DNA of 64,000 bases from Haloechinothrix aidingensis (GTDB taxonomy: Bacteria; Actinomycetota; Actinomycetes; Mycobacteriales; Pseudonocardiaceae): positions 620,001 through 684,000 of the forward strand of contig NZ_JACCKD010000001.1 in NCBI RefSeq assembly GCF_013450155.1. Reading direction: 5' to 3'. The notes beneath the pieces are model-generated. The model saw only the letters and a list, made by a program, of their open reading frames with translations. It made no database searches and was not told where the DNA came from. A program made the translations under genes and the position numbers. Every line of letters begins with the position of its first letter. Positions within the stretch are counted from its first letter, which is position 1. Below are positions 1 to 8,426 of this stretch, in pieces.

Positions 1-171
1 CGGGTCGAGGTCCAGGTCGGCGCGGAGACGTTCGCGGCCGAGGCGAGAACGGCCGGCGCGGAGGAGCGTGCGGAGCTGTGGCCGAAGATGGCCGCGGTCT
101 GGCCCGACTACGACAAGTACCAGGCAAGCACGGACCGGGAGATCCCTGTGGTGGTGCTCGACCGGGTGTAG
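1..171 (+). CDS. Deazaflavin-dependent nitroreductase family protein, C-terminal end (5' partial)
   Basis: The reading frame is open from the first base and ends in TAG at 169-171. The 56 residues match the C-terminus of the Ddn/Rv3547-like family of F420-dependent nitroreductases: a short strand containing VQVG, the helix with ERAELWPKMAAVWPDYDKYQ, and the typical ending REIPVVVLDRV. Family members use the deazaflavin cofactor F420H2 for reductions and are abundant in actinobacteria. The N-terminal F420-binding part lies outside the window, so substrate class cannot be judged. The next gene starts 168 bases downstream, so operon membership is doubtful. Confidence 0.75.
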   Translation, partial: RVEVQVGAETFAAEARTAGAEERAELWPKMAAVWPDYDKYQASTDREIPVVVLDRV

Positions 172-338
172 CGAAACACCTCGCCGGGTAGCCCCGGCCC
201 GCGTCCGGCACCGCGCTCCGGGTGTCGCGCTCGCAGTGCACGTGGGAGCTCGGCGGGCGACACTGGGGGCCGGGCGTGGCCACACGCGGCGAGCTACCGT
301 CCACGGTGGAGCGCGAGCGTAGACGAAGGGGGTGGCGC

Positions 339-1775
339 GTGGACTGGTTCGGTGCCGAGAGCTACTGGGTGAGCAGCATCGTCTTCCAGCGGGGGCTCGC
401 GCTGATCTACCTGGTCGCGTTCGTCAGCGCGGCCTTGCAGTTCCGGGCGCTCATCGGCTCGCGGGGGTTGACCCCGATCCCGAGGTACCTCGAGCGCGTG
501 TCGTTCCGGTCCTCGCCGAGCCTGTTCCACCTGCATTACTCGGATCGCTTCTTCGCGGTGGTGGCCTGGACCGGCGTCGCCGTCTCCGCCGCGCTGCTGC
601 TCGGGCTGGGCGATGGCCTGCCGTTGTGGGCGCACATGGTCGTGTGGGCCGTGCTGTGGGCGCTGTACCTGTCGATCGTCAACGTCGGCCAGGTCTGGTA
701 CGGCTTCGGCTGGGAGACGTTGCTGTGCGAGGTCGGCTTCCTGGCGATCTTCCTCGGCCCGGCGGCGATGGAACCGCCGTTGTTGATCCTGCTGGCGCTG
801 CGCTGGCTGCTGTTCCGGGTGGAGTTCGGCGCGGGCCTCATCAAGATCCGCGGTGACCCGTGCTGGCGGGACCTGACCTGCCTGTACTACCACCACGAGA
901 CCCAGCCCATGCCCAATCCGCTGAGCTGGTACTCCCATCACCTTCCCAAGCCGCTGCACCGGGTGGAGGTGGCCGCGAACCACGTCACGCAGCTGGCCCT
1001 GCCGGTGCTGCTGTTCCTGCCGCAACCGGTGGCGGGCATCGCCGCGATCGTCATGATCGTGACCCAGCTGTGGCTGGTGGCCAGCGGCAACTTCTCGTGG
1101 CTGAACGTGCTGACCATCGTGATCGCCGCCTCGGCGATCAGTGACGGGTTGTGGAGCACGTTGCTGCCGGTCACCCCACCGGCGGAGCTGGAGCCAGCAC
1201 CGCTGTGGTTCCGGGTTGTGGTGCTGCTCGTCGCCGCGGTCGTGGTCGTGCTCAGCTACGGGCCGGTGACGAACATGGTCTCGCGGCGGCAGGTGATGAA
1301 CCGCAGCTTCGACCCGCTGCGCCTGGTCAACACCTATGGCGCGTTCGGCAGCATCACGCGGCGGCGCGACGAGATCGTCATCGAGGGCACAAGCGACGCA
1401 GCGCCGGGCGCGGACACCGAATGGTTCGAGTACGAGTTCAAGGGCAAGCCCGGTGACGTCAGGCGGCGTCCCCCGCAGGTGGCGCCGTACCACCTGCGCC
1501 TGGACTGGCTGATGTGGTTCGCGGCGCTGTCGCCGAGCATGGCGGGGCCGTGGTTCCGCCCGCTGGTAGCCAAGCTGCTGGAGGGCGACCGCGACACGCT
1601 GAAGCTGCTGCGGCACAACCCGTTCCCGGAGCGGCCGCCGACGCACGTGCGGGCGCGGCTGTACCGCTACCGCTTCACCACTCCCGCCGAGCGGCGCGAG
1701 ACCGGCGCGTGGTGGCACCGCGAGCTCATCGGCGAGTTCCTGCCACCGGTGTCGCTGGGCGGGCGAACCGGCTGA
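339..1775 (+). CDS. Lipase maturation factor family membrane protein
   Basis: A 478-residue polytopic membrane protein of the lipase maturation factor (LMF1/LMF2-like) family, proposed from family knowledge to help fold secreted proteins; the bacterial role is not established. Visible are the N-terminal WFGAESYWVSSIVFQRGLALIYLVAFVSA-type start (read in two parts), several hydrophobic segments, the conserved RWLLFRVEFGAGLIKIRGDPCWRDLTCLYYHHETQPMPNP region (about residues 155-195) and a soluble C-terminal tail with W/Y-rich motifs. I chose GTG at 339 because a GAAGGGGG ribosome site lies at 325-332 and homology begins there. The frame is open upstream to 222, but that extension is low-complexity arginine-rich sequence. 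Confidence 0.85.
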   Translation: MDWFGAESYWVSSIVFQRGLALIYLVAFVSAALQFRALIGSRGLTPIPRYLERVSFRSSPSLFHLHYSDRFFAVVAWTGVAVSAALLLGLGDGLPLWAHMVVWAVLWALYLSIVNVGQVWYGFGWETLLCEVGFLAIFLGPAAMEPPLLILLALRWLLFRVEFGAGLIKIRGDPCWRDLTCLYYHHETQPMPNPLSWYSHHLPKPLHRVEVAANHVTQLALPVLLFLPQPVAGIAAIVMIVTQLWLVASGNFSWLNVLTIVIAASAISDGLWSTLLPVTPPAELEPAPLWFRVVVLLVAAVVVVLSYGPVTNMVSRRQVMNRSFDPLRLVNTYGAFGSITRRRDEIVIEGTSDAAPGADTEWFEYEFKGKPGDVRRRPPQVAPYHLRLDWLMWFAALSPSMAGPWFRPLVAKLLEGDRDTLKLLRHNPFPERPPTHVRARLYRYRFTTPAERRETGAWWHRELIGEFLPPVSLGGRTG

Positions 1776-1821
1776 CGCGCATCCCGGTCGGCGTGCCTCG
1801 CCGGGACGGTTCCGAGGACTG

Positions 1822-1862
1822 TTGACGCAACGACAGTAGTAGTTGTACTTTGTTCAACACTA
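1822..1862 (+). promoter_or_regulatory. Promoter and probable self-operator of the TetR gene
   Basis: A -35-like TTGACG (1822-1827) and a -10-like TGTACT (1844-1849) are separated by 16 bases. An imperfect inverted repeat overlaps the -10: TAGTAGTTGTAC at 1837-1848 against GTTCAACACTA at 1852-1862, which reads TAGTGTTGAAC on the other strand. A dyad across the -10 of a TetR gene is the usual layout for autorepression. Assignment is by inspection only. Confidence 0.45.
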
Positions 1863-1898
1863 TTCGGCGGCTCGACAGCCGAGCACGGTGGAGGCGGC

Positions 1899-2537
1899 AT
1901 GGCCGAGACTGAACCGCCCGGCGCACCGGAAGGTTCGCGGCTGGGACCCGATGAACGCCGTGACCAGATCCTGGCCTGCGCGCGACGCCTGTTCAGCGAG
2001 CACGGGATCGACGGGGTGTCCAATGCGGACGTCGCGAGGGCGGCGGGCGTCAGCAGGGCGCTGCTCAACCACTACTTCGGCTCCAGGCGCGAGCTGTATC
2101 GCGAGGTCGTGCGCCGCATGATGGACGTACCGCCGGTGCCGGTTCCGGAGTACGTGCCGGGGGCGAGCGTGGAGGACCGCGTCGCGCAGAGCCTGGACGG
2201 GTGGCTCGAGCTGCTGAGCCGCAACCGGAGCATCTGGCTGGACGCGATCGGCATCGCCGGATGCGGTGGCGACGAGGAACTGGAAGCGATCATCGACCAG
2301 GCCCGCGACCGGGCGGTGAACCGCGCCGTCGAGGTCACCGGGTTGGGCCCGGTGGTCCGCGCGCATCCCGAGATCCATGCCGTGCTGCGTGGCTTCAGCG
2401 GGATGGCCGAGGCCACGACGCGGGAATGGCTGCGGCACGGCCGGCTGACCCGCAAGCAGGTACACACCCTGCTCGAACACACGTTGCTGACGATCATTCG
2501 AGACGTCGTACCGGAGGTCACCGCTCTCGGCGAGTAG
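1899..2537 (+). CDS. TetR/AcrR family transcriptional regulator
   Basis: 212 residues, a normal TetR size. The N-terminal helix-turn-helix (about residues 19-65) is clear: RRDQILACARRLFSEHGIDG, then VSNADVARAAGVSRALLNHYFGSRRELYREVV. The C-terminal ligand and dimer domain is variable, with no recognised ligand family. GGAGG just upstream of ATG 1899 serves as the ribosome site. The gene sits 49 bases before, and on the same strand as, an FAD oxidoreductase, which is the most likely regulated partner besides itself. A candidate operator overlaps its promoter. Confidence 0.9.
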   Translation: MAETEPPGAPEGSRLGPDERRDQILACARRLFSEHGIDGVSNADVARAAGVSRALLNHYFGSRRELYREVVRRMMDVPPVPVPEYVPGASVEDRVAQSLDGWLELLSRNRSIWLDAIGIAGCGGDEELEAIIDQARDRAVNRAVEVTGLGPVVRAHPEIHAVLRGFSGMAEATTREWLRHGRLTRKQVHTLLEHTLLTIIRDVVPEVTALGE

Positions 2538-2586
2538 TGAGCCCCGTCGCGCTGGGTTCCGGCGACGTCAGTACGGGAGGACGATC

Positions 2587-4392
2587 ATGACGGAAGCCAG
2601 CGCGGGATCGGCGCCACACTCGCGCCGACGGTTTCTCCGCACGGCGACGACCGTGGGCGCCGCCACGGCGGCGGCGCTGAGTGCGGGCCCGGGGCAGGGC
2701 TGGGCGGCGAGTGGGAGGCAGGGGCGCGACGTCGCGGTGCTCGGTGCCGGGGTGGCCGGGCTGACCGCCGCGCACGAGCTGGTCGAGCGGGGCTATTCCG
2801 TGACCGTGTACGAGCGCAAGGCGCTGGGCGGGAAGGCCCGGAGCATCCCGGTACCCGACTCCCCGGCCGGAGGCCGCGCGCTTCCCGGTGAGCACGGGTT
2901 CCGCTTCTTCCCCGGCTTCTACCACGACCTCGGGGACACGATGCGGCGCGTACCGTTCCCGGGCAATTCGCATGGGTGTTGGCAGAACCTCACCCGGGCG
3001 ACGAGCTACCTCGGCGCGCGTGCCGGGCGGGCCAACCTGACCGTGCCGTTCCCGGAGCCGTTTCCCCCGCGGCCTTTCCCGTATACACCGGAGTCGTTCG
3101 CGGAGACGGTGCGCTCGGTCGCCGAGACGTCGTTTCGCCTTCCGCCACACGAGGCCGCGTTCTTCGCGCAGAAGGCGGTTGTCTACGTGACCAGCTCGGA
3201 TGAGCGGCGCCTCGGGCAGTGGGACGCCCTGCCGTGGAGTGACTTCGTGCGGGCGGAACGTATGTCCGACGAGTACCGTGCCTTCCTCGCCGACGGCATG
3301 ATCCGCAACCTGGCCGCCATGAAGGCTGACGAGGCCAGCACCCACTCGATCGGGCTCGTCGGCGAAGCCACCGCTTGGAGCGCCATGGGGCGGGGCAACG
3401 AGGAAGGCGGGTCGGTCGACCGGGTGCTGGACGGCGCGACGAGCGAGCGCTGGCTCGATCCGTGGGTCGAGCACCTGCGTGACCTCGGGGTGCGCTTCGA
3501 GGTCGGGTGGGCGGTCGAGGAGCTGCTTGTCGACGACGGAGCCGTGGGTGCGGCGACCCTGCGGCACACCTCCGGCAGGACCGAGCAGGTGCGCGCGGAC
3601 TGGTTCGTCTCCGCTATCCCCGTGGAACGGTTCACGGCGCTGCTGACACCCGAGGTCCTCGACGCGGCGCCCGAGCTCGACCCGGTGCGCGAACTCGGTA
3701 CCGACTGGATGAACGGGTTGATGTTCTACCTCACCGAGGAAGTGCCGATCACCCCGGGACACGTCAACTACGTCGACTCGGGCTGGGCGGTGACCTCGAT
3801 CAGCCAGGCACAGTTCTGGAAGCGCGACTTCGCCACGTACGGCGACGGCACCGTCAAGGACTGCCTGTCGGCGATCCTGTCCGACTGGACCTCCCCCGGG
3901 ATGTTCAACGGCAAGGCCGCACGGGACTGCCGGCCGGACGAGATCGCGCGCGAGACGTGGGCCGAGGTCAAGGCACACCTCAACGGCTCGGGCACCGAGG
4001 TGCTGACCGACGACATGCTGCATTCCTGGTTCCTCGATCCGGCCGTCATCGACCCGGGAACGCCGGAGGTCCGCAACGACGAACCCCTGTTCACCCAGCT
4101 TCCCGGGTCGTGGGCCGACCGTCCCGGCTCGGGGACGGGGCTTCGTAACCTGTTCCTGGCGGGTGACTGGGTCCGCAACGACATGAACGTCACCACGATG
4201 GAAGGTGCCAACAAAGGGGGAAGGCAGGCGGTGAACGCGCTGCTCGACACGGCCGGGTCGGGTGAGCCGAGATGCCAGGTCACGCCGCTGTTCCGGCCTC
4301 CGGAGTTCGAACCGTTCAAGCGAGTCGACCGGCAGCTGTACCGCGCGGGCCTGCCGAACCAGTTCGACGTCATGGACCCGCGCGCCCCGTGA
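2587..4392 (+). CDS. Tat-exported FAD-dependent amine oxidase/phytoene-desaturase-like oxidoreductase
   Basis: 601 residues. The N-terminus carries a twin-arginine signal (SRRRFL at residues 12-17, a hydrophobic stretch, then AWAAS-like cleavage near 40), so the enzyme is probably exported folded with its flavin. A Rossmann dinucleotide motif (GAGVAG, residues 53-58) is followed by the ERK ribose-binding acidic residue and GGKARS, typical of the flavin amine oxidase, phytoene desaturase and hydroxysqualene dehydroxylase superfamily. The C-terminal FAD motif NLFLAGDWVRNDMNVTTMEGA is intact. No carotenoid or hopanoid genes are nearby, so the substrate is unknown. AGGACG precedes ATG 2587. It follows a TetR gene on the same strand. 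Confidence 0.85.
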   Translation: MTEASAGSAPHSRRRFLRTATTVGAATAAALSAGPGQGWAASGRQGRDVAVLGAGVAGLTAAHELVERGYSVTVYERKALGGKARSIPVPDSPAGGRALPGEHGFRFFPGFYHDLGDTMRRVPFPGNSHGCWQNLTRATSYLGARAGRANLTVPFPEPFPPRPFPYTPESFAETVRSVAETSFRLPPHEAAFFAQKAVVYVTSSDERRLGQWDALPWSDFVRAERMSDEYRAFLADGMIRNLAAMKADEASTHSIGLVGEATAWSAMGRGNEEGGSVDRVLDGATSERWLDPWVEHLRDLGVRFEVGWAVEELLVDDGAVGAATLRHTSGRTEQVRADWFVSAIPVERFTALLTPEVLDAAPELDPVRELGTDWMNGLMFYLTEEVPITPGHVNYVDSGWAVTSISQAQFWKRDFATYGDGTVKDCLSAILSDWTSPGMFNGKAARDCRPDEIARETWAEVKAHLNGSGTEVLTDDMLHSWFLDPAVIDPGTPEVRNDEPLFTQLPGSWADRPGSGTGLRNLFLAGDWVRNDMNVTTMEGANKGGRQAVNALLDTAGSGEPRCQVTPLFRPPEFEPFKRVDRQLYRAGLPNQFDVMDPRAP

Positions 4393-4418
4393 GCGTGATC
4401 ATTTCTTGTGCGCGGCCG

Positions 4419-4435
4419 CCTCGGCTCGGCCGAGG
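4419..4435 (+). terminator. Hairpin after the FAD oxidoreductase
   Basis: CCTCGGC and GCCGAGG form a 7-bp GC-rich stem around a TCG loop, 27 bases after the stop at 4392. There is no U-tract, as usual in high-GC actinobacteria. Its position favours a downstream start for the next gene. Confidence 0.45.
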
Positions 4436-4476
4436 TATGGATGCCTGCCGGGACCGGTTCGACGTACAGTGCGGAC

Positions 4477-4962
4477 GTGCATATCCGTCCGTACACCGTC
4501 GAGGACTGGCCGAGGATCTGGCCGATCTTCCGGGAGATCGTCTCCGCGGGGGACACCTACGCCTACGACCCCGAGTGGTCGTCGGATCAGGCGCAGGACG
4601 TGTGGGTGGAGCCTCCGCCAGGCACCACCGTCGTCGCCTGCGAGGACGACGAGGTGCTCGGCACGGCGAAGATCGGGCCGAACAAGGCCGGACCGGGCTC
4701 GCACGTGGCCACGGCGGCGTTCATGGTCTCCTCCGGAGCACGTGGTCGCGGGCTCGGGCGCACCCTCGGTGAGTACGCGCTGGAGTGGGCGCGTGAGCAG
4801 GGATACGCGGCGATGCAGTTCAACTCCGTCGTGGAGTCGAACCACGCGGCCGTGCGGCTGTGGAAGGAACTCGGGTTCGAGATCGTCGGCACCGTCCCCG
4901 AGGCCTTCGAGCACCCCACGCTCGGCCGCGTGGGGCTGCACATCATGCACCGGCGGCTGTGA
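4477..4962 (+). CDS. GNAT family N-acetyltransferase
   Basis: 161 residues from GTG 4477, starting HIRPYTVEDWPRIWPIFREI, the normal opening of this family. The acetyl-CoA binding motif A is present (VSSGARGRGLGRTLGEYALEWA, about residues 85-105), followed by FNSVVESNHAAVRLWKELGFEIVG, the common substrate-side motif in phosphinothricin/amine-type acetyltransferases. The frame is open to GTG 4408 and ATG 4441, but a probable terminator lies at 4419-4435 and homology begins at 4477. No clear ribosome site is visible. Substrate unknown. Confidence 0.85.
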   Translation: MHIRPYTVEDWPRIWPIFREIVSAGDTYAYDPEWSSDQAQDVWVEPPPGTTVVACEDDEVLGTAKIGPNKAGPGSHVATAAFMVSSGARGRGLGRTLGEYALEWAREQGYAAMQFNSVVESNHAAVRLWKELGFEIVGTVPEAFEHPTLGRVGLHIMHRRL

Positions 4963-5014
4963 CGGGCGGCGGTGGAGTTCCGTCCTGGCTTCCGCGCGGC
5001 CCGGTCGGACGCCG

Positions 5015-5386
5015 TCACGGGCCAGAACCGATAGTGCCGGTGTGCGGGTAGGCGTGTCCGAGCCGCACGCGCTCCTGTTCACCGGCGACATACAGGGCGT
5101 GCGTGGTGCTGCCCGTGGCGTTGAGGTGGGCGTGCACGGCCGAGACGGTGCGGCACGGCCACTGCTCGCCGCAGTCGCAGGTGCCGGGCTGTGCCTCGGT
5201 GTGCACGCGGAAGACCTGCCGGATGGTCTCGACGAGCTCGGGGATGACGTCGCGGGCGATGTCGGCGTCGGTTCCTGTCCAGTCCGCTGTCTTCATCGCC
5301 AGGTACTCGGTCTCGTCGAGGTGCCCGTAGAGGTCCTGCCGCAGCAGGTGGAACGCGTCGGCGCGGGTGAGGGCTGTGCTGTCCAT
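5015..5386 (-). CDS. Small conserved actinobacterial protein, divergent from the XRE regulator
   Basis: 123 residues from ATG 5386. The N-terminal half is helical (TRADAFHLLRQDLYGHLDETEYLAMKTADWTGTD and VIPELVETIRQVF), followed by a cysteine-containing CDCGEQWPC motif and a histidine-rich end (VHAHL, HALY). I recognise no named domain. It is transcribed away from an XRE/DUF397 pair across a gap of about 100 bases; a small protein divergent from such a regulator also occurs at the second pair in this window, suggesting that it belongs to the module. The frame is open further upstream, but that part reads like promoter DNA. Confidence 0.7.
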   Translation of the reverse strand: MDSTALTRADAFHLLRQDLYGHLDETEYLAMKTADWTGTDADIARDVIPELVETIRQVFRVHTEAQPGTCDCGEQWPCRTVSAVHAHLNATGSTTHALYVAGEQERVRLGHAYPHTGTIGSGP

Positions 5387-5492
5387 GGATGCCAGTGCAC
5401 GCTGTGACGGCGGGACACCGCATTCCTCCGCTTGAGTGAAATGACGGTTTTGTCCACCGGACACAACCAGTCGCCTCGCTACGGTGCCGGTC

Positions 5493-6377
5493 ATGGAGGA
5501 TCGAGCACCCACCATCCGGAGCCGGGAGCTGGGCGAGGGGCTGCGCCAGGCGATGACCTACGCGGGGTATCACGCCAGCGAGATCGCTCGCCTGCTCGAC
5601 TGGTCGCCGAGCAGGGTATCCCGTCTGCTGTCCGGCAAGCGCGGCGGCACGGGCTACGACGTCTCGGCCTTCCTCGCGGTGTGCGGGGTGAAGGGAGCGG
5701 AGCGGGACCGGCTGATGGCGCTGACCGTCGACCAGGACAAGAAGGGCTGGTTCCAGCAGCACGGCCCCGTGCTCCCCAAACAGGTCCGGACCCTGATCGA
5801 CCACGAGAGCATGGCGGTGTCGATGGAACAGGTCGAATCGATCATCGTGCCGGGGCTGCTGCAAACCGGGGACTACGCGCGGGCGGTGATCAGCCGCAAC
5901 GTGAATGTGCCCGCCGGTGAGGTCGACGACCGGGTAGCCGCGCGCCTGGCGCGGCAGAGCGTATTGAGCCGTCGCCAGCCCCCGACGTGCACCTTCTTCC
6001 TCCACGAGTTCGTGCTGCGCACTCCGGTCGGCAGCTCCTTGACCATGTCCGACCAGCTCCATCACTTGCTGCGCGTGGCGGTCCGGCCGCACATCACGGT
6101 GCGGGTGCTTCCAGCAGCCGTCGGCGCCCACGCCGCGATGTCGGGTCCGTTCACGTTGCTGGATGTGAAGGCGTTCAAGCCGATCGTCTACCTGGACAGC
6201 GAGACGTCGAGCCTGTTCCTGGAGCTGCCCGTCGAGATCGATGCGTACCGCAACATCCTTGCCACGCTGGAGGACACCGCGCTGGATGAGGGACAATCAC
6301 GGGAGCTGATCGCCTCCGTGGCGACGGAACTCTACGCGGATGGAGAGAGCGATGATCACCCCGGTCGAGTGGGATAG
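5493..6377 (+). CDS. XRE family regulator with DUF5753 domain (pair 1)
   Basis: 294 residues from ATG 5493; GTG 5484 is an alternative in the same frame. The N-terminal helix-turn-helix reads LRQAMTYAGYHASEIARLLDWSPSRVSRLLSGKRG (about residues 15-50). The rest is the DUF5753 ligand-like domain with its usual blocks: VESIIVPGLLQTGDYARAV, the central FFLHEFVLRTPVG and the C-terminal ITVRVLPAAVGAHAAMSGPFTLLD. In Streptomyces such proteins (WhiJ-like) act with small DUF397 proteins in developmental control; the role here is inferred. The next gene overlaps its 3' end. A short dyad TGTCC/GGACA (5451-5463) lies in the divergent promoter and could be its operator. Confidence 0.88.
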   Translation: MEDRAPTIRSRELGEGLRQAMTYAGYHASEIARLLDWSPSRVSRLLSGKRGGTGYDVSAFLAVCGVKGAERDRLMALTVDQDKKGWFQQHGPVLPKQVRTLIDHESMAVSMEQVESIIVPGLLQTGDYARAVISRNVNVPAGEVDDRVAARLARQSVLSRRQPPTCTFFLHEFVLRTPVGSSLTMSDQLHHLLRVAVRPHITVRVLPAAVGAHAAMSGPFTLLDVKAFKPIVYLDSETSSLFLELPVEIDAYRNILATLEDTALDEGQSRELIASVATELYADGESDDHPGRVG

Positions 6378-6558
6378 CTTCAGCGATGTGACCTGGCGGA
6401 CCAGCAGTTACAGCGGGAACGGCGGCAACTGCGTCGAGGTCGGCTGGCGGCGGGACGCCGAGGCGCTGGTGCGCGACTCCAAGGCACCCTCCGGCGGTGC
6501 CCTGCGGGTAGCAGTGCCCGCGTGGCGCGCCTTCCTCACCGCTCTCGACCGGCGCTGA
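6352..6558 (+). CDS. DUF397 protein (partner of XRE regulator 1)
   Basis: 68 residues with the DUF397 signature: VTWRTSSYSGNGGNCVEVGW near the start, then VRDSKAPSGGALRVAVPAWRAFLTAL at the end. ATG 6352 is preceded by GGAGAGA (6342-6348). The gene overlaps the last 26 bases of the XRE gene, so the two are translationally coupled. DUF397 proteins are thought to modulate the cognate XRE regulator; that is family knowledge and not shown here. Confidence 0.9.
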   Translation: MITPVEWDSFSDVTWRTSSYSGNGGNCVEVGWRRDAEALVRDSKAPSGGALRVAVPAWRAFLTALDRR

Positions 6559-6591
6559 GCCCGCTACCGGCCGCGATACCGGGCGTCGAGG

Positions 6592-8244
6592 GTGGATGGC
6601 ACGGAGCTGGGCGAGACGCTGGGGGCGGCCCGGGACGCCTACCGGCGTCGCGACTGGCGAGCGGCCGCGGAAGGCTTCCGCTCCGCGGCCGACGAGCACT
6701 CGCTGTCCACTGACGACCTGTACGCGCTGTCCCAGTGCGCCTGGTGGCTGGGGGAGATGTCCGACTGCGCCGCCCTGCTCGAACGGGTACACCGCGCTTA
6801 CCTCGACGAGGGGGATCAGGCCGCTGCCGCGATGACCGCGCTGGAACTCGGGGTGGATCACTTGCTGCGCGGGGACGAGCCGGTGGGTTCGGGCTGGCTC
6901 GGCCGCGCCGCCCGGCTGGCCGAAACCGTGCCCGAGGGGCCGGTGCACGGCTACCTGCGCTACATCCTGGAGGTCGAAGCGCAGCTCGGCGCGGCCGAAC
7001 TCGACGGGGCCGTCGATGCGGCGCGCCGCGTCCGGGACCTGGGCCGTGCACACGGCGAGACGACCCTGGTGGCCTGCGGGCTCAACGGCGAGGGCCGGGC
7101 ACTGATCAGGTCGGGCGAGGCAGGCCGTGGCCTCGCTCTGCTGGATGAGGCAATGACGGCGGTGCTCGCCGGGGAGGTCGACGACGCCTGGGCGGGCAAC
7201 CTGTACTGCAACACCATCGCGGCTTGCCACGAGCTGGGTGATTTCCGGCGGATGGCACGGTGGACGGAGCTGACCGAACGGTGGCTGGAGACACTTCCCG
7301 CGGCGGCGCTGTTCGCGGGTATTTGCCGGGTGCACCGGGCGCAGCTGGCAGCACTCGCCGGGGACTGGGTGCGCGCCGAGCGAGAGGCTACGCGCGTGTG
7401 CGAGGAACTGGCGGGGATTTCCGTGGCCAACGTCGCCGAGGCCTGGTACGCGATCGGGGAGGTCCGCCGCAGGCGGGCCGACCTGGACGGTGCGGAGCAG
7501 GCGTTCTCCGCCGCGCATGCGCACGGGCGCGACCCGCAGCCGGGTCTCGCGCTGCTGCGGCTCGGGCAGGGGCGGATCGAGGCCGCGCACGCGGCGATCC
7601 GGACGGCGATCGCCGCGGCGGGCGGCGAGCCGTACCCGCTGGCCACGCTGCACGCGGCCCGGGTCGAGATCGCCGTCGCCGCCGGGGATACCGCAACGGC
7701 CCGCGCGGCGTGCGCGGCGTTGGAGGAAGCGGGCGCGGGCGGGACCGGCCAGGCGCCCGGCGCGATGGCAGCCGCCGCGCGCGGCACCGTCGAGCTGGCG
7801 GAGGGCAGGGCGGAGCGAGCCCTGCCGTACCTGCGGCAGGCGTGTCGTGCGTGGCGTGAGCTGGACGCGCCGTACGAGGCCGCCCGCACGTGTGTTTCGC
7901 TGTCCCGCGCGTATCGCGCGATGGGGGATGCCGAGGCGGCTGGACGCGAGGCTCAGGCTGCGGCCACCCTGTTCGCCCGCCTCGGCATCGACGCCGCGAC
8001 CGGGCTCGGCGAGGCGGGTGGCGGCAATGCCGGCTCGTACGGGCTGTCCGACCGGGAACTGGAGGTGCTCGTGCTCGTCGCCGAGGGTCGCAGTAACCCG
8101 GAGATCGCAGAGGCGCTGTTCATCAGCCGCAAGACCGTCGCACGCCACCTGTCGAATATCTTCACCAAGCTCGGGGTCGGCTCACGCACCGCCGCCGCAC
8201 GATACGCGTTCGCGAGGGATCTCAGCGCGGACCTCACCGAGTAG
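6592..8244 (+). CDS. LuxR-type transcriptional regulator with tetratricopeptide-like sensor region
   Basis: 550 residues from GTG 6592. The first 480 residues are helical, alanine-rich repeats resembling TPR units, with many aromatic/AAR motifs and no ATP-binding P-loop. The last 65 residues are a complete LuxR/GerE DNA-binding domain: [28 protein letters not shown] followed by [28 protein letters not shown]. This is the architecture of LAL-like regulators that have lost the ATPase, as seen in many actinobacteria. It starts 33 bases after the DUF397 gene, so it may share that transcript. Target unknown. Confidence 0.85.
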   Translation: MDGTELGETLGAARDAYRRRDWRAAAEGFRSAADEHSLSTDDLYALSQCAWWLGEMSDCAALLERVHRAYLDEGDQAAAAMTALELGVDHLLRGDEPVGSGWLGRAARLAETVPEGPVHGYLRYILEVEAQLGAAELDGAVDAARRVRDLGRAHGETTLVACGLNGEGRALIRSGEAGRGLALLDEAMTAVLAGEVDDAWAGNLYCNTIAACHELGDFRRMARWTELTERWLETLPAAALFAGICRVHRAQLAALAGDWVRAEREATRVCEELAGISVANVAEAWYAIGEVRRRRADLDGAEQAFSAAHAHGRDPQPGLALLRLGQGRIEAAHAAIRTAIAAAGGEPYPLATLHAARVEIAVAAGDTATARAACAALEEAGAGGTGQAPGAMAAAARGTVELAEGRAERALPYLRQACRAWRELDAPYEAARTCVSLSRAYRAMGDAEAAGREAQAAATLFARLGIDAATGLGEAGGGNAGSYGLSDRELEVLVLVAEGRSNPEIAEALFISRKTVARHLSNIFTKLGVGSRTAAARYAFARDLSADLTE

Positions 8245-8426
8245 GACCGGGTGTCCGGGCCGGCCGTGCCCATCGGTACCCACCACCGCATCGGCGCGAA
8301 TGGGTCATCCGCCCGATGCGTCGCTGGTCCACGTCGCGCATGCTGGCTGCCGAGGGTGGGCAGGGCAGTGATCGGCACGTCCGGCCCGCCCGGCCGATGT
8401 CCAGGAGTGAAGGAGATGACGACACG

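Noticed and set aside
222-338. N-terminal extension of the lipase-maturation-like protein
   Set aside because: Arginine- and glycine-rich, no homology, and a good ribosome site lies just before GTG 339.
6175-8148. 657-codon open frame on the minus strand, opposite the LuxR-type gene
   Set aside because: Antisense shadow of a gene with an intact LuxR domain; composition is R/P/Q-rich and no domain is seen.
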